A stretch of DNA of 64,000 bases from the NCBI GenBank assembly GCA_050108195.1, contig JBNIDL010000002.1, positions 14,758 to 78,757 of the forward strand, read 5' to 3'. Each line of letters opens with the position of its first letter. The stretch's first letter is position 1. The notes beneath the pieces were generated by a model. That model saw nothing but the letters and a program-made list of their open reading frames with translations. It made no database searches and was not told the DNA's origin. The DNA is from JBNIDL01 sp050108195 (lineage in GTDB: Bacteria; Pseudomonadota; Gammaproteobacteria; Enterobacterales; Enterobacteriaceae). Of this stretch, positions 41,193 to 50,409 are shown piece after piece. Made by a program: the position numbers and the translations under genes.

Positions 41193-43607
41193 TTATACAT
41201 CTATATTAAAACAACTATATATCGCATTTTCTTCAATGAATTTCCTTCTAAGCTTAACAGATTCACCCATTAAAATAGAAAATAACTTATCAGCTTCCAT
41301 TGCATCTCTAATAGTGACTCTTAAAATTTTTCTATTTTTAGGATTCATTGTAGTTTCTCTTAGTTGTGAAGGATTCATTTCTCCTAATCCTTTATATCTT
41401 TGAATATAAACATCTTTCATAGACTCACATAACGCTGAATCTAAAGAATAAGGAAAGTTACATAAAGGAGCTCTAAAAGAACCTGTTTGACTTTCAACAT
41501 AAAATTCTTCTTTTATTAAATTTTTTATTCTAAAACTTACATTTATTAAATTTGTATAATTATTACTAGAAAAAAAACTATAATCAAAAACATATTTTGA
41601 TAATATGCCATACTTTTTAAGTGTTATTATAACTTTAAAAAAATTTGCATTATCTCTACTTATAGAGAAACAATATTTAAGAAACTTTTTATTATAATTT
41701 AAATTTTCTACTAAAATTTTAGACCATTTATACAGTTTTTCCTCGTTTTTTATATGCCTTTCTAAAATGACAGGATTTATAGAAATTCTATATAACAATT
41801 CTTCAGGGTAACTATATTTCAATTTATTAACTATATTTTTAATTTTAATATAATCAAACATCAAATCATTTATACTTATACTATTAAATTTTGTTTTATT
41901 TCTATTTTTTGAAACTAATTTAATTTTTTCCTCTATAAACTGAACACACTTAAATTGCATTTCTTCTTCATCTTGCACATAAACCTCTTTTTTTTTACAA
42001 CTTAATTTATATAAAGGTGGTTGTGCTATAAATATATGCCCTTTTTGTATCAATAAAGGCATCTGTCTATAAAAAAATGTTAGAAGTAATGTTCTTATAT
42101 GTAATCCATCAACATCAGCATCTGTCATAATTATTATGTAATGATATCTCAATTTTTCTATATTGAAATCATTATTACCAATACCACAACCTAAAGCAGC
42201 TATTAGTTTTGTCACTTCTTGAGAAGATAGCATTTTTTCAATTTTTGATTTTTCTACATTTAATATCTTTCCTTTAAGAGGTAGTATTGCTTGATTTATA
42301 CGATTTCTACCTTGTTTTGCAGATCCTCCTGCTGAATCTCCTTCTACCAAGTATATTTCAGACAAAGAAGGATTCTTTTCTTGACAATCAGAAAGTTTTC
42401 CTGGAAGTATAGATTCAATAAAGCTTTTTTTTCTTGTAATCTCTCTAGCTTTTTTAGTAGCCTCCCTTATTCTAGCCGATTCTAATATTTTATTAATTAT
42501 GTTCTTTGCGTCACTAGGATGTTCAAATAAATACTCATATAAATTTTTGCTAACTAAATTTTCAACTAATTGTCTGACTTCCGAAGATATTAATTTATTT
42601 TTAGTTTGCGAGGAAAATTTAGGATCTGGTATTTTTATTGATATAACAGAAACTAATCCTTCACGTATATCTTCTCCTATTACGTTTAATTTATTTTTAT
42701 TAAATCCCTCTTTTTCCATATACGAATTAAAAGTTCTAGTTATAGCTGATCTGAATCCAGATAAATGTGTTCCACCATCAGGTTGGTATATATTGTTAGT
42801 AAAGCATTTTATGTTTTCTTGAAAAGAATTGTTCCATTTTATTGCAACTTCTACTTCGTTTTTATTTTTTTTGTTTTTAAAGTAAAATATATTTGAATGT
42901 ATAAACATTTTCTCTTTACTTAATTTTTTAACAAGAGATTTTATTCCACCTTTATTTAAAAAATTAATTTTTTTTTTTGTTCTTAGATCTAACAGTTTAA
43001 TAGATATACCAGAATTTAAAAAAGAAAGTTCCTGTAATCTATTAAATAGTACGTTATAACTAAAAGTATTATTTCTCTTAAATATACTCAAATCTGGCCA
43101 AAATCTTATAAAAGTTCCTGTTTTGCTACAGTTGCCCATAATATTTATAGGTCTTTTAGGAATTCCATAGGCATATGATTGTTTATACACATTACCGTTT
43201 CTTTTGATCAATAAATCCAATTTACAAGATAAAGCATTAACTACAGAAACTCCAACTCCATGTAATCCTCCTGAAATTTCATAAGATTCATTATCGAATT
43301 TAGCTCCCGCATGTAAAACAGTCATTATAATTTCTGCGGCAGAAATTTTTTCTTCTTTATGTATATCTACTGGAATCCCTCTACCATCATCTTCTATAGA
43401 AACTGAATTATCTTCATAAATTGTTACTTTTATATTTTTACAATATCCAGCTAAAGATTCATCAATAGAATTATCAACGACTTCAAAAACCATATGATGC
43501 AATCCACTGCCATCCTGTGTATCACCTATATACATTCCTGGTCTTTTTCTTACAGACTCTAATCCTCTCAATATTCTTATACTTGAAGCATCATATAATT
43601 TTGACAT
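41193..43607 (-). CDS. gyrB: DNA gyrase subunit B
   Basis: ATPase subunit of gyrase, introducing negative supercoils. It is 804 residues, the E. coli length. The GHKL ATPase motifs are EVVDNSIDESLAGYC, DDGRGIPV and GGLHGVGVSVVNALS. The Toprim domain has EGDSAGGSAKQGRNR and DADVDGLHIRTLLLTFF, and QRYKGLGEMNPSQL is near the C-terminus. In E. coli the order is dnaA-dnaN-recF-gyrB; here gyrB is next to mnmE, with no dnaA or recF. Confidence 0.98.
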   Translation of the reverse strand: MSKLYDASSIRILRGLESVRKRPGMYIGDTQDGSGLHHMVFEVVDNSIDESLAGYCKNIKVTIYEDNSVSIEDDGRGIPVDIHKEEKISAAEIIMTVLHAGAKFDNESYEISGGLHGVGVSVVNALSCKLDLLIKRNGNVYKQSYAYGIPKRPINIMGNCSKTGTFIRFWPDLSIFKRNNTFSYNVLFNRLQELSFLNSGISIKLLDLRTKKKINFLNKGGIKSLVKKLSKEKMFIHSNIFYFKNKKNKNEVEVAIKWNNSFQENIKCFTNNIYQPDGGTHLSGFRSAITRTFNSYMEKEGFNKNKLNVIGEDIREGLVSVISIKIPDPKFSSQTKNKLISSEVRQLVENLVSKNLYEYLFEHPSDAKNIINKILESARIREATKKAREITRKKSFIESILPGKLSDCQEKNPSLSEIYLVEGDSAGGSAKQGRNRINQAILPLKGKILNVEKSKIEKMLSSQEVTKLIAALGCGIGNNDFNIEKLRYHYIIIMTDADVDGLHIRTLLLTFFYRQMPLLIQKGHIFIAQPPLYKLSCKKKEVYVQDEEEMQFKCVQFIEEKIKLVSKNRNKTKFNSISINDLMFDYIKIKNIVNKLKYSYPEELLYRISINPVILERHIKNEEKLYKWSKILVENLNYNKKFLKYCFSISRDNANFFKVIITLKKYGILSKYVFDYSFFSSNNYTNLINVSFRIKNLIKEEFYVESQTGSFRAPLCNFPYSLDSALCESMKDVYIQRYKGLGEMNPSQLRETTMNPKNRKILRVTIRDAMEADKLFSILMGESVKLRRKFIEENAIYSCFNIDV

Positions 43608-43679
43608 ATACTGCCTTTTTCTTTTAATTTAAAAAAAATAAATAGTTAAATGATAACATTATTTTTTAAAATTTAAAAA

Positions 43680-45053
43680 TTATTTACCTATGCAAAATTC
43701 AGAAAAAATTTTTTCTAATAGATCTTCATTTCTACGTTTTCCAATTAATTCTTCTAAAGAATTGCAAGCTAAAGAAATTTCTTCAGCAAAAAGTTCGAAG
43801 TTATTATATTTGTTTAATTGATTTTCACTATTTACCAAATGATCTAAACAGCTTTTTAATAAATCTATTTGTCTTTTTTTATACAATCCAACACTTTCAG
43901 TCCTTCTTCTATAGTTAACTTTTATTTTTTTCAATAAACAAGAAATTAAAATTTTTATACCATAATTGTATTTAGCAGAAATATCCACAACATCACATTC
44001 CTTTAAACTAAAATTTTTTGGTTTGCTTCCAGTCATATCTATTTTATTTCTTACTAATATCAAATTTTTTTTAATGAATTTTTTACTTAAAATAAAATTT
44101 AAATTTAGAAAATTTAAAGATTTTTCTTTGCTACTATCAATTACTAAAAAAATATAATTAGCTTTTTTGATTTGTTCAAATGTTCTTTTAATGCCTATTT
44201 TTTCTACTTTGTTTTTTATATTATCTCTAATACCTGCAGTGTCTATAAAAGATATTAAAAAATTATCAATAATAACTTCTTTAATTAAAAAATCTCTAGT
44301 AGTTCCAGGAATGCCTGTAACTATTGATAAATTCGAATTGGTTAAAGAATTAAATAAACTAGATTTTCCAGAATTAGTTTTTCCAACGATTACAACTTTT
44401 ATTCCATTTGTTATATTTCTATTTATTTTAGATTTTTTATATATATTTTTTATTTTATTTATTAAAAATGTCAATTTATTGTAAATTTTATTTTTATTAA
44501 AAATGTCGATATCATTTTCAAAAAAATTAATATTAGCTTCCGTTATAACTCTAATTTTATAAATATAATCAATTAAATTACTTATAATACCTGAAGATAT
44601 ACCAATCATTGAATTTATTGATACATTAAGCATTTTTCTAGAACTAGAGTTAATTATATCTATTATAGATTCTGCTTGTAAAAGATTTATTTTTTTATTT
44701 AAAAAAGCTCTTTTTGAAAATTCACCTGGGTAAGCAATTCTAACATTGTTAAATTTTATTATATAACTTAAAATAGTATTTAGTATTATAGGATTACCAT
44801 GACAATTTAATTCTAATACATCTTCTCCAGTGAAAGAATTTGGTTTTTTATAAAATATTGCAATTCCTTTATCTATTATTTTATCTTTTATATAAAAATT
44901 TAAATAACTAGCTTTTTTATTTTTTGGTATTTTCTTTAACAAAAGGTAAGAAAGTTTAGAAGTTAAATCCCCAGATATTCTTATTATACCAACACTGCTG
45001 TAACCTAAAGGCGTTATTATAGCTGTTATAGTATCTTTTTCCATAAAATTCAT
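43680..45053 (-). CDS. mnmE: tRNA modification GTPase MnmE
   Basis: With MnmG it installs the cmnm5 group on U34 of certain tRNAs. It is 457 residues (E. coli 454). The N-terminal folate-binding domain (SSVGIIRISG, YPGEFSKRAFLNKKINLLQA), the G domain (GKTNSGKSSLFNSL, DTAGIRD, RNKID) and the C-terminal FCIGK, which carries the catalytic Cys, are all present. The start ATG overlaps the yidC stop (ATGA), which favours 45053 over an ATG three codons later. Its partner mnmG is also in the window. Confidence 0.97.
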   Translation of the reverse strand: MNFMEKDTITAIITPLGYSSVGIIRISGDLTSKLSYLLLKKIPKNKKASYLNFYIKDKIIDKGIAIFYKKPNSFTGEDVLELNCHGNPIILNTILSYIIKFNNVRIAYPGEFSKRAFLNKKINLLQAESIIDIINSSSRKMLNVSINSMIGISSGIISNLIDYIYKIRVITEANINFFENDIDIFNKNKIYNKLTFLINKIKNIYKKSKINRNITNGIKVVIVGKTNSGKSSLFNSLTNSNLSIVTGIPGTTRDFLIKEVIIDNFLISFIDTAGIRDNIKNKVEKIGIKRTFEQIKKANYIFLVIDSSKEKSLNFLNLNFILSKKFIKKNLILVRNKIDMTGSKPKNFSLKECDVVDISAKYNYGIKILISCLLKKIKVNYRRRTESVGLYKKRQIDLLKSCLDHLVNSENQLNKYNNFELFAEEISLACNSLEELIGKRRNEDLLEKIFSEFCIGK

Positions 45054-46636
45054 TTTTCTTTTTTATTAATTAGCAAACTTAATATAACTTTTTGTTGAAA
45101 AATAGTAAAAACATTATTTATTACATAATATAGAACTAATCCTGACGGGAGCCATAAAAAAAATATTGTAAAAATGAAAGGTACAATTTTAGAAAATAAA
45201 TTTTGGTAATTATCATTATGATCAATATTATCATTAGACATAACTTGTAGAACAAAGGTTGTTAAAGTCATTAATATAGGCAATATAAAATAATTGTCAG
45301 GTTCAGATAAATCTTTTATCCAAAACATAAAAGGAGAGTGCCTTAACTCTACAGAATTAGATAAAACATTATATAAAGAAAAGAATATTGGCATTTGCAA
45401 AAAAACAGATAAACAACCACTAAATGGATTTATTTTATTGAGTTTATAAAGCTTTATAATTTCTTCATTTTGTTTATTTTTATCATTAAAAAATTTATTT
45501 TTAATAATTGATATTTCAGGTTGTAAATTTTTTATTTTAATCATCGACTCATATTGAGATTTTACTATAGGATAAATTACAATTCTTATTAAAATTGTAA
45601 AGAAAATTATAGAAATACCCCAATTTTTAAAAAATTTATTTAATATTTTTAATACTTCAAAAGAAGGATACGAAATGAACCAAAAAAATCCGTAATCTAT
45701 AAGTAATTCCAAACTTTTATCTTCGTTAATTAACTGTTCTCTTATTTTTGGACCAGCCCATATGTTTGTAGATATTTTATTAATTTTGTTTGGAAATAAG
45801 TTAAAATAACTTGAATTAAATTTAACTGTTATTATATTATTATCTTTTTTAAAACAGATATTGTTAAAATAATTATCTAATGATAAGAAAGAAATTAAAA
45901 AATATTTTTGTAAAAGAGTTATCCATTTATAATAATTATCTTTTATTAAAATATTTTTATTAATACTTTTTATATTGTATTTTTTGTAGTTATTTCCCTT
46001 AGAATATAAAGCTATATCTTTGTAATTATTATCTTCATGAAAATCTAGTCTATTTTTTATATTTACGGAAAAATAAGACTTTAGTGGTAATCTGGAATAA
46101 TTAAAAATGTCATAAGTTATTTTAATTAAGTAACTATTTTTTTTCAATATAAAATTTTTTACATACGTTATTTGAGGTGAATTATATTTATATATAGAAA
46201 CCTTTAATTCTTTTTCATTTTCTTTAAGAAAGAAAAAATTTTTATTATCTTTTGTTTTAAATGAATTAATATTTTCATTATTAGACAATTTTTCATTAAT
46301 TACATTTAAATTTTGTTCAAGTTCATAATCTGAATTTTTTGAATCACTTAAAATATTTAGTAACTTATAAGAATTTAATCTTTCTAAAAATTTAGTTAAA
46401 TAAATTTTTTTTATATTTCCGTCTTTTAAACTTATTTTAATAATTAATAAATCATTTTTTATTATTATGTTATTGTCATCATGATTATTACACGTATATT
46501 CATTTAAAATGTTATTTTTTAAATTATTTACATTATTATTTTTTGCAAAAAATAAATCTTTAAAAAATAAAAATTTAAAAACTAAAAAAAATGAACAAGA
46601 TAATATGAATATCAAAAAATATTTATAAATATTCAT
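45050..46636 (-). CDS. yidC: membrane protein insertase YidC
   Basis: Inserts membrane proteins alone or with SecYEG, including ATP synthase subunit c in E. coli. It is 528 residues (E. coli 548). One N-terminal signal-anchor helix (about residues 7-23) is followed by a drifted periplasmic domain up to about residue 330. The conserved five-helix core follows: IRIVIYPIVKSQYESM with the groove Arg, QMPIFFSLYNVL and LPSGLVLYYVINNVFTIFQQ. It is downstream of yidD and overlaps mnmE as ATGA. Confidence 0.96.
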   Translation of the reverse strand: MNIYKYFLIFILSCSFFLVFKFLFFKDLFFAKNNNVNNLKNNILNEYTCNNHDDNNIIIKNDLLIIKISLKDGNIKKIYLTKFLERLNSYKLLNILSDSKNSDYELEQNLNVINEKLSNNENINSFKTKDNKNFFFLKENEKELKVSIYKYNSPQITYVKNFILKKNSYLIKITYDIFNYSRLPLKSYFSVNIKNRLDFHEDNNYKDIALYSKGNNYKKYNIKSINKNILIKDNYYKWITLLQKYFLISFLSLDNYFNNICFKKDNNIITVKFNSSYFNLFPNKINKISTNIWAGPKIREQLINEDKSLELLIDYGFFWFISYPSFEVLKILNKFFKNWGISIIFFTILIRIVIYPIVKSQYESMIKIKNLQPEISIIKNKFFNDKNKQNEEIIKLYKLNKINPFSGCLSVFLQMPIFFSLYNVLSNSVELRHSPFMFWIKDLSEPDNYFILPILMTLTTFVLQVMSNDNIDHNDNYQNLFSKIVPFIFTIFFLWLPSGLVLYYVINNVFTIFQQKVILSLLINKKEK

Positions 46637-46652
46637 TTGTCAACCGATATAA

Positions 46653-46850
46653 TTAAAATTTCTTAGTTAAAACATTACATTTTAATAGTCTTTTTAATGT
46701 ATAAAAAAAACCAAAAAATATTCCATGTTTATTTATTACATTTATAGAATAATTTGAACAAGTTATAGAATACCTACATTTTTTTCTTAAAACTAAATTA
46801 AATAAAATTTGATAAATTTTAATAAAAATTATTAGAACTTTTCTTATCAT
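46653..46850 (-). CDS. yidD: YidD membrane insertion efficiency factor
   Basis: Small membrane-associated protein thought to assist YidC. I start at ATG 46850 (65 residues); a GTG at 46862 in the same frame would give 69. It is shorter than E. coli YidD (85), lacking the Pro-rich tail. The signature is intact: KIYQILFNLVLRKKCRYSIT, then CSNYSINVINKHG and LKRLLKC. The start lies within the 3' end of rnpA, and the gene lies in the standard rpmH-rnpA-yidD-yidC-mnmE order. Confidence 0.9.
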   Translation of the reverse strand: MIRKVLIIFIKIYQILFNLVLRKKCRYSITCSNYSINVINKHGIFFGFFYTLKRLLKCNVLTKKF

Positions 46851-47202
46851 AAAAAAATTCACTAAAAATAAAATTTATTTCTTTTCTAATTATAATCTTA
46901 CTTAAATAAGTAATATTAAAATTAACAATTAATAAAAAATCTAGATTAATAAGTTTGTGTTGATTTAACCTAAAAGATTCTTTGATTATCCTTTTTATTT
47001 GGTTTCTTTTATAAGAAAACTTTATTTTTTTTTTAGGTATAATAAACGATATTCTAGAATAATTTAAATTATTTTTATGACAAAAAAGTAAAAAATATTT
47101 ATAAAAAAATTTTTTTTTAAAAAATTTCAAAGATTTTTTGTTTAAATTAATTATTTTTCCATTTAATCCAAATTTTTTCCCCTTATAAATTTTATTTAAC
47201 AT
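46819..47202 (-). CDS. rnpA: ribonuclease P protein component
   Basis: Protein subunit that helps the RNase P RNA mature tRNA 5' ends. It is 127 residues (E. coli 119). The basic helix is KRNQIKRIIKESFRLNQHKL, so the RNR motif reads Arg-Asn-Gln here. The preceding strand RISFIIPKKKIKFSY and the following LDFLLIVNF are as in the family. Overlaps are rpmH by 11 bases at the start and yidD by 32 bases at the end. The RNA partner (rnpB) is not in the window. Confidence 0.92.
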   Translation of the reverse strand: MLNKIYKGKKFGLNGKIINLNKKSLKFFKKKFFYKYFLLFCHKNNLNYSRISFIIPKKKIKFSYKRNQIKRIIKESFRLNQHKLINLDFLLIVNFNITYLSKIIIRKEINFIFSEFFYDKKSSNNFY

Positions 47203-47329
47203 TTATTTTAAATTTTTTTTTTATTCTTTTTCTTTTAAAAATTTTTCTACCGTTTTTAGTTTTCATTCTTGTACGAAATCCATGTTTTTTATTTCTTTTT
47301 TTTAAAGATGGTTGAAATGTCCTTTTCAT
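47192..47329 (-). CDS. rpmH: 50S ribosomal protein L34
   Basis: A 45-residue basic protein (E. coli 46) from ATG 47329 to TAA 47194-47192. MKRTFQPSLKKRNKKHGFRT followed by RMKTKNGRKIFKRKR is unmistakable, and the end KINVK parallels the E. coli C-terminus. The stop lies 11 bases inside rnpA, giving tight coupling. It is the first gene of the leftward run to mnmE and possibly glyS. Confidence 0.97.
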   Translation of the reverse strand: MKRTFQPSLKKRNKKHGFRTRMKTKNGRKIFKRKRIKKKFKINVK

Positions 47330-47454
47330 AGAAATCTTTAGCCTTTCATAAATACTTATTTAATTATTTTGATAATATTTTATTTATAAAAAATTATATA
47401 CTAAATTAATTTAATATAAATAAAATATTTAAAAATATATAAAATAAAATAAAT

Positions 47455-48555
47455 ATGAAATTAATAATAAAAAATGAGGTTTTGTTAAACCTACTAAAAA
47501 AAACCATTCATACAGGATTTACTAACACAAACAACAAAATATTAAATTACTTAATTTTTAAAGTAAAAAATAATAAGCTTTTTATTTTAAGCAGTAATCT
47601 AGAAGTAGAAATGATGGTTTCAGTAGACTTAAAGGAATTTAATAAAGATGGAAAAAGTGCAATTTTAGCAAAAAAAATTATATATATATGTAGAAATTTT
47701 CCAAAGAATTCTAATATACTGATAAAATCAGATACTAATAAAGTATTAGTATATTCTAAAAACATGCGTTATTCGTTAAATACAATGGAGGTTGACGATT
47801 TTCCTAGAATAAAATTTGAAAACAAATACTATAAATATTCAATTTCAGAGAAATTTTTAAAAAAAGCAATAAATTTATTAAAATTTGTTGCTCCAGATAA
47901 TGACGTACGTAATTATTTAAATGGAATTTTAATAGAAAAGATAAATAATATATTATATATCACAGCAACTGATGGTCATAGATTAGCTACATATAAAATA
48001 TTAACTGATTGTTTAAATAATATAAATTCCATAATAATTCCAAAAAAAACTGTTATAGAAATACAATATTTACTAGAAAAAGATAAAGAAGTTAATTTAT
48101 TAATATCTAATAAATTTATAAAATTAAAAATAAGAAATTATTACATAACATCTAAATTAATAAATGGCAAATTCCCTAATTATCATCATCTTTTGAACAA
48201 AAAATATAAAAAAAACATAAAAATTGAATCTAATTCTTTTAGAAATTCTTTAAGCAGAATATCTATATTAGTTGACGATAAGCTAAGATTAATAAAAATA
48301 AAAATAAAAAAAAATAAACTAAAAATTACTACTAATAATTCTATTCAAGAAAAAGCAGAAGAAATAATAAAAATAAAAAATAAAAAAAATTTTTCTATAG
48401 AAATAGGAGTAAATATAGATTACATATTAGATATAGTAAATGTTTTAAAATGCAAAAAAATAAAATTTTCTTTTAATGATAACATTTCGAGTCTAAAAAT
48501 AGAAAACATGGAAAATAAAAACATATGCTATATATTAATGCCAATAATGATCTAA
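47455..48555 (+). CDS. dnaN: DNA polymerase III beta subunit (sliding clamp)
   Basis: Ring-shaped processivity clamp. It is 366 residues, identical in length to E. coli. All three clamp domains can be followed: FTNTNNKILNYLIF in the first, APDNDVRNYLNGILIEK and TATDGHRLATYK in the second, and FSIEIGVNIDYILDIVNVL with the C-terminal YILMPIMI, a hydrophobic pocket end like E. coli VVMPMRL. No dnaA lies upstream. Only 125 bases separate it from rpmH, and the end is five bases from the convergent glmS. Confidence 0.96.
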   Translation: MKLIIKNEVLLNLLKKTIHTGFTNTNNKILNYLIFKVKNNKLFILSSNLEVEMMVSVDLKEFNKDGKSAILAKKIIYICRNFPKNSNILIKSDTNKVLVYSKNMRYSLNTMEVDDFPRIKFENKYYKYSISEKFLKKAINLLKFVAPDNDVRNYLNGILIEKINNILYITATDGHRLATYKILTDCLNNINSIIIPKKTVIEIQYLLEKDKEVNLLISNKFIKLKIRNYYITSKLINGKFPNYHHLLNKKYKKNIKIESNSFRNSLSRISILVDDKLRLIKIKIKKNKLKITTNNSIQEKAEEIIKIKNKKNFSIEIGVNIDYILDIVNVLKCKKIKFSFNDNISSLKIENMENKNICYILMPIMI

Positions 48556-48560
48556 TAATA

Positions 48561-50375
48561 CTAACTAACTGTTACTGATTTAGCTAAATTTCTTGGATGA
48601 TCTAAGTCTATTTTCTTGTAAACAGCCATATAATAAGATAAAAGTTGCATAGGAATCACATACAATATAGGAGATACAATATCTCCCAAGTCAGGTAATA
48701 AAAAATGTTTTACATTTTTAAATTTATTTACATCAGAAAATAAATATACTAATCCATTTCTAGACAAGATTTGCTCTAAACTTAAACTAACAACGTTCTT
48801 TAACTGTTTTTTAGTAGCTAAAGCTATTACAGGTATATTTTTATCTATAAGAGATAAAACGCCGTGTTTTAGTTCTCCAGCAAAACAAGACTCTGCATGA
48901 ATATAAGATATTTCTTTTATTTTTAAAGCAGCTTCCATTGCTATAGGATATAATTTTCCAGTACCTATAATAATTAAGTTTTTTACGTTAAATAAACAAA
49001 AAGATAACTTTTTAATATTTTTTTTTAAATTTAAAATATTTTTTATAATACTAGGTAGTTTATACAAAATTTTTATTATTTTTTTTTCTAGTTTACAAGA
49101 GCTATTAATATATAATGATAAAAGTAATAAAACTATTAATTGTACGGTAAAAGTTTTAGTAGAAGCAACACTTATTTCAATTCCAGCTTTAGTAATTAAA
49201 GAAATATCAGACTCTCTAACTAATGTAGAATAATAAGTATTACACACAGATAATATACACAAATATTTAAGCTTTTTAGATTTTCTTAAAACAGACAATA
49301 TGTCTGCAGTTTCTCCAGACTGAGAAATAAGAATTAACATAGTATTAGATTTAACTATAGGCATTTTATTCTTAAATTCAGAAGCTATTTCTACATTACA
49401 TTGTAGTTTAGATATTTCTTCAAACCAATATTTTGATACAAGTGCAGAATGATAAGAACTACCACAAGCAACTATACTAATATGACTTACATTTTTAAAA
49501 ATTAATTCTATATTTTTATTTAATTTAGAAAAATCAACTAAATTGTTTTTACAAAAATGATTTAAAGTGTTCTCTATCGATTTTGGTTGATCAAATATTT
49601 CTTTCTCCATATAATATTTGTAAGGATATTTAGTAATATAACTACTAAAAGATTTTAATTTATTTTCTTTCCTATTTATTAACATTCCAAATTTGTTCCA
49701 TATTCTTACAGAAGAAGAAGTTATTTCGGAAACGTCTCCTTGTTTTAAATAAATAACTTTTTTAGTAAAAGAAGAAATAACCATAGGATCTGAAGAAAAA
49801 AAATTTTCTTTATTACTAAGACCTACAACAATAGGACTACCCAAATTAGCTGCAACTAGTACTTTTGGATTATATTCATCCATAACCACAATACTATAAA
49901 TACCCTTCAGCTTTTTTATTGCTGAATTTACTATTTCGTACAAATTTCTGTTTTTATTTTTTTTATACTCTAAATTTATTAAATGAGCTATTATTTCTGT
50001 ATCAGTATCACTAAAAAATTTATAGTTGTCATTTATCAACTTTTTTTTTATTTCTAGATAATTATCTATTGTACCATTATGTACTACTGCTATATTTTCA
50101 GATATATGAGGATGAGCATTTTTTTCTGTAGGATTTCCATGGCTAGCCCATCTTGTATGAGCTATACCTATTTTGCCTTCAAAAGGATTCATAAAAAATA
50201 TTTTTTTTAAATTTTTTACTCTTCCAACACACCTTAGTCTTTTTATTTTTTTATTTAAACTATTAATTATAGCGATTCCAGAAGAATCATAACCTCTATA
50301 CTCTAAAAAATTTAATATAGATAATAACAATTTTGATATCTCTCTTTTAGAATTAACAGCAATTATGCCACACAT
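48561..50375 (-). CDS. glmS: glutamine-fructose-6-phosphate aminotransferase
   Basis: First step of UDP-GlcNAc synthesis. The start is ATG 50375, giving mature catalytic Cys2 in MCGIIAV; a TTG one codon upstream is excluded for that reason. It is 604 residues (E. coli 609). Class II amidotransferase: HTRWASHGNPTEKNAHPH. The SIS domains have ACGSSYHSALVSKYWFE, LISQSGETADIL and SYIHAESCFAGELKHG, with the C-terminal DHPRNLAKSVTV. It is downstream of glmU with a 34-base gap. I do not see room for a glmS ribozyme, which is not expected in this group. Confidence 0.97.
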   Translation of the reverse strand: MCGIIAVNSKREISKLLLSILNFLEYRGYDSSGIAIINSLNKKIKRLRCVGRVKNLKKIFFMNPFEGKIGIAHTRWASHGNPTEKNAHPHISENIAVVHNGTIDNYLEIKKKLINDNYKFFSDTDTEIIAHLINLEYKKNKNRNLYEIVNSAIKKLKGIYSIVVMDEYNPKVLVAANLGSPIVVGLSNKENFFSSDPMVISSFTKKVIYLKQGDVSEITSSSVRIWNKFGMLINRKENKLKSFSSYITKYPYKYYMEKEIFDQPKSIENTLNHFCKNNLVDFSKLNKNIELIFKNVSHISIVACGSSYHSALVSKYWFEEISKLQCNVEIASEFKNKMPIVKSNTMLILISQSGETADILSVLRKSKKLKYLCILSVCNTYYSTLVRESDISLITKAGIEISVASTKTFTVQLIVLLLLSLYINSSCKLEKKIIKILYKLPSIIKNILNLKKNIKKLSFCLFNVKNLIIIGTGKLYPIAMEAALKIKEISYIHAESCFAGELKHGVLSLIDKNIPVIALATKKQLKNVVSLSLEQILSRNGLVYLFSDVNKFKNVKHFLLPDLGDIVSPILYVIPMQLLSYYMAVYKKIDLDHPRNLAKSVTVS

Positions 50376-50409
50376 CAAGCACTCCTGATTTTTAAAAAAT
50401 AATACTTAT

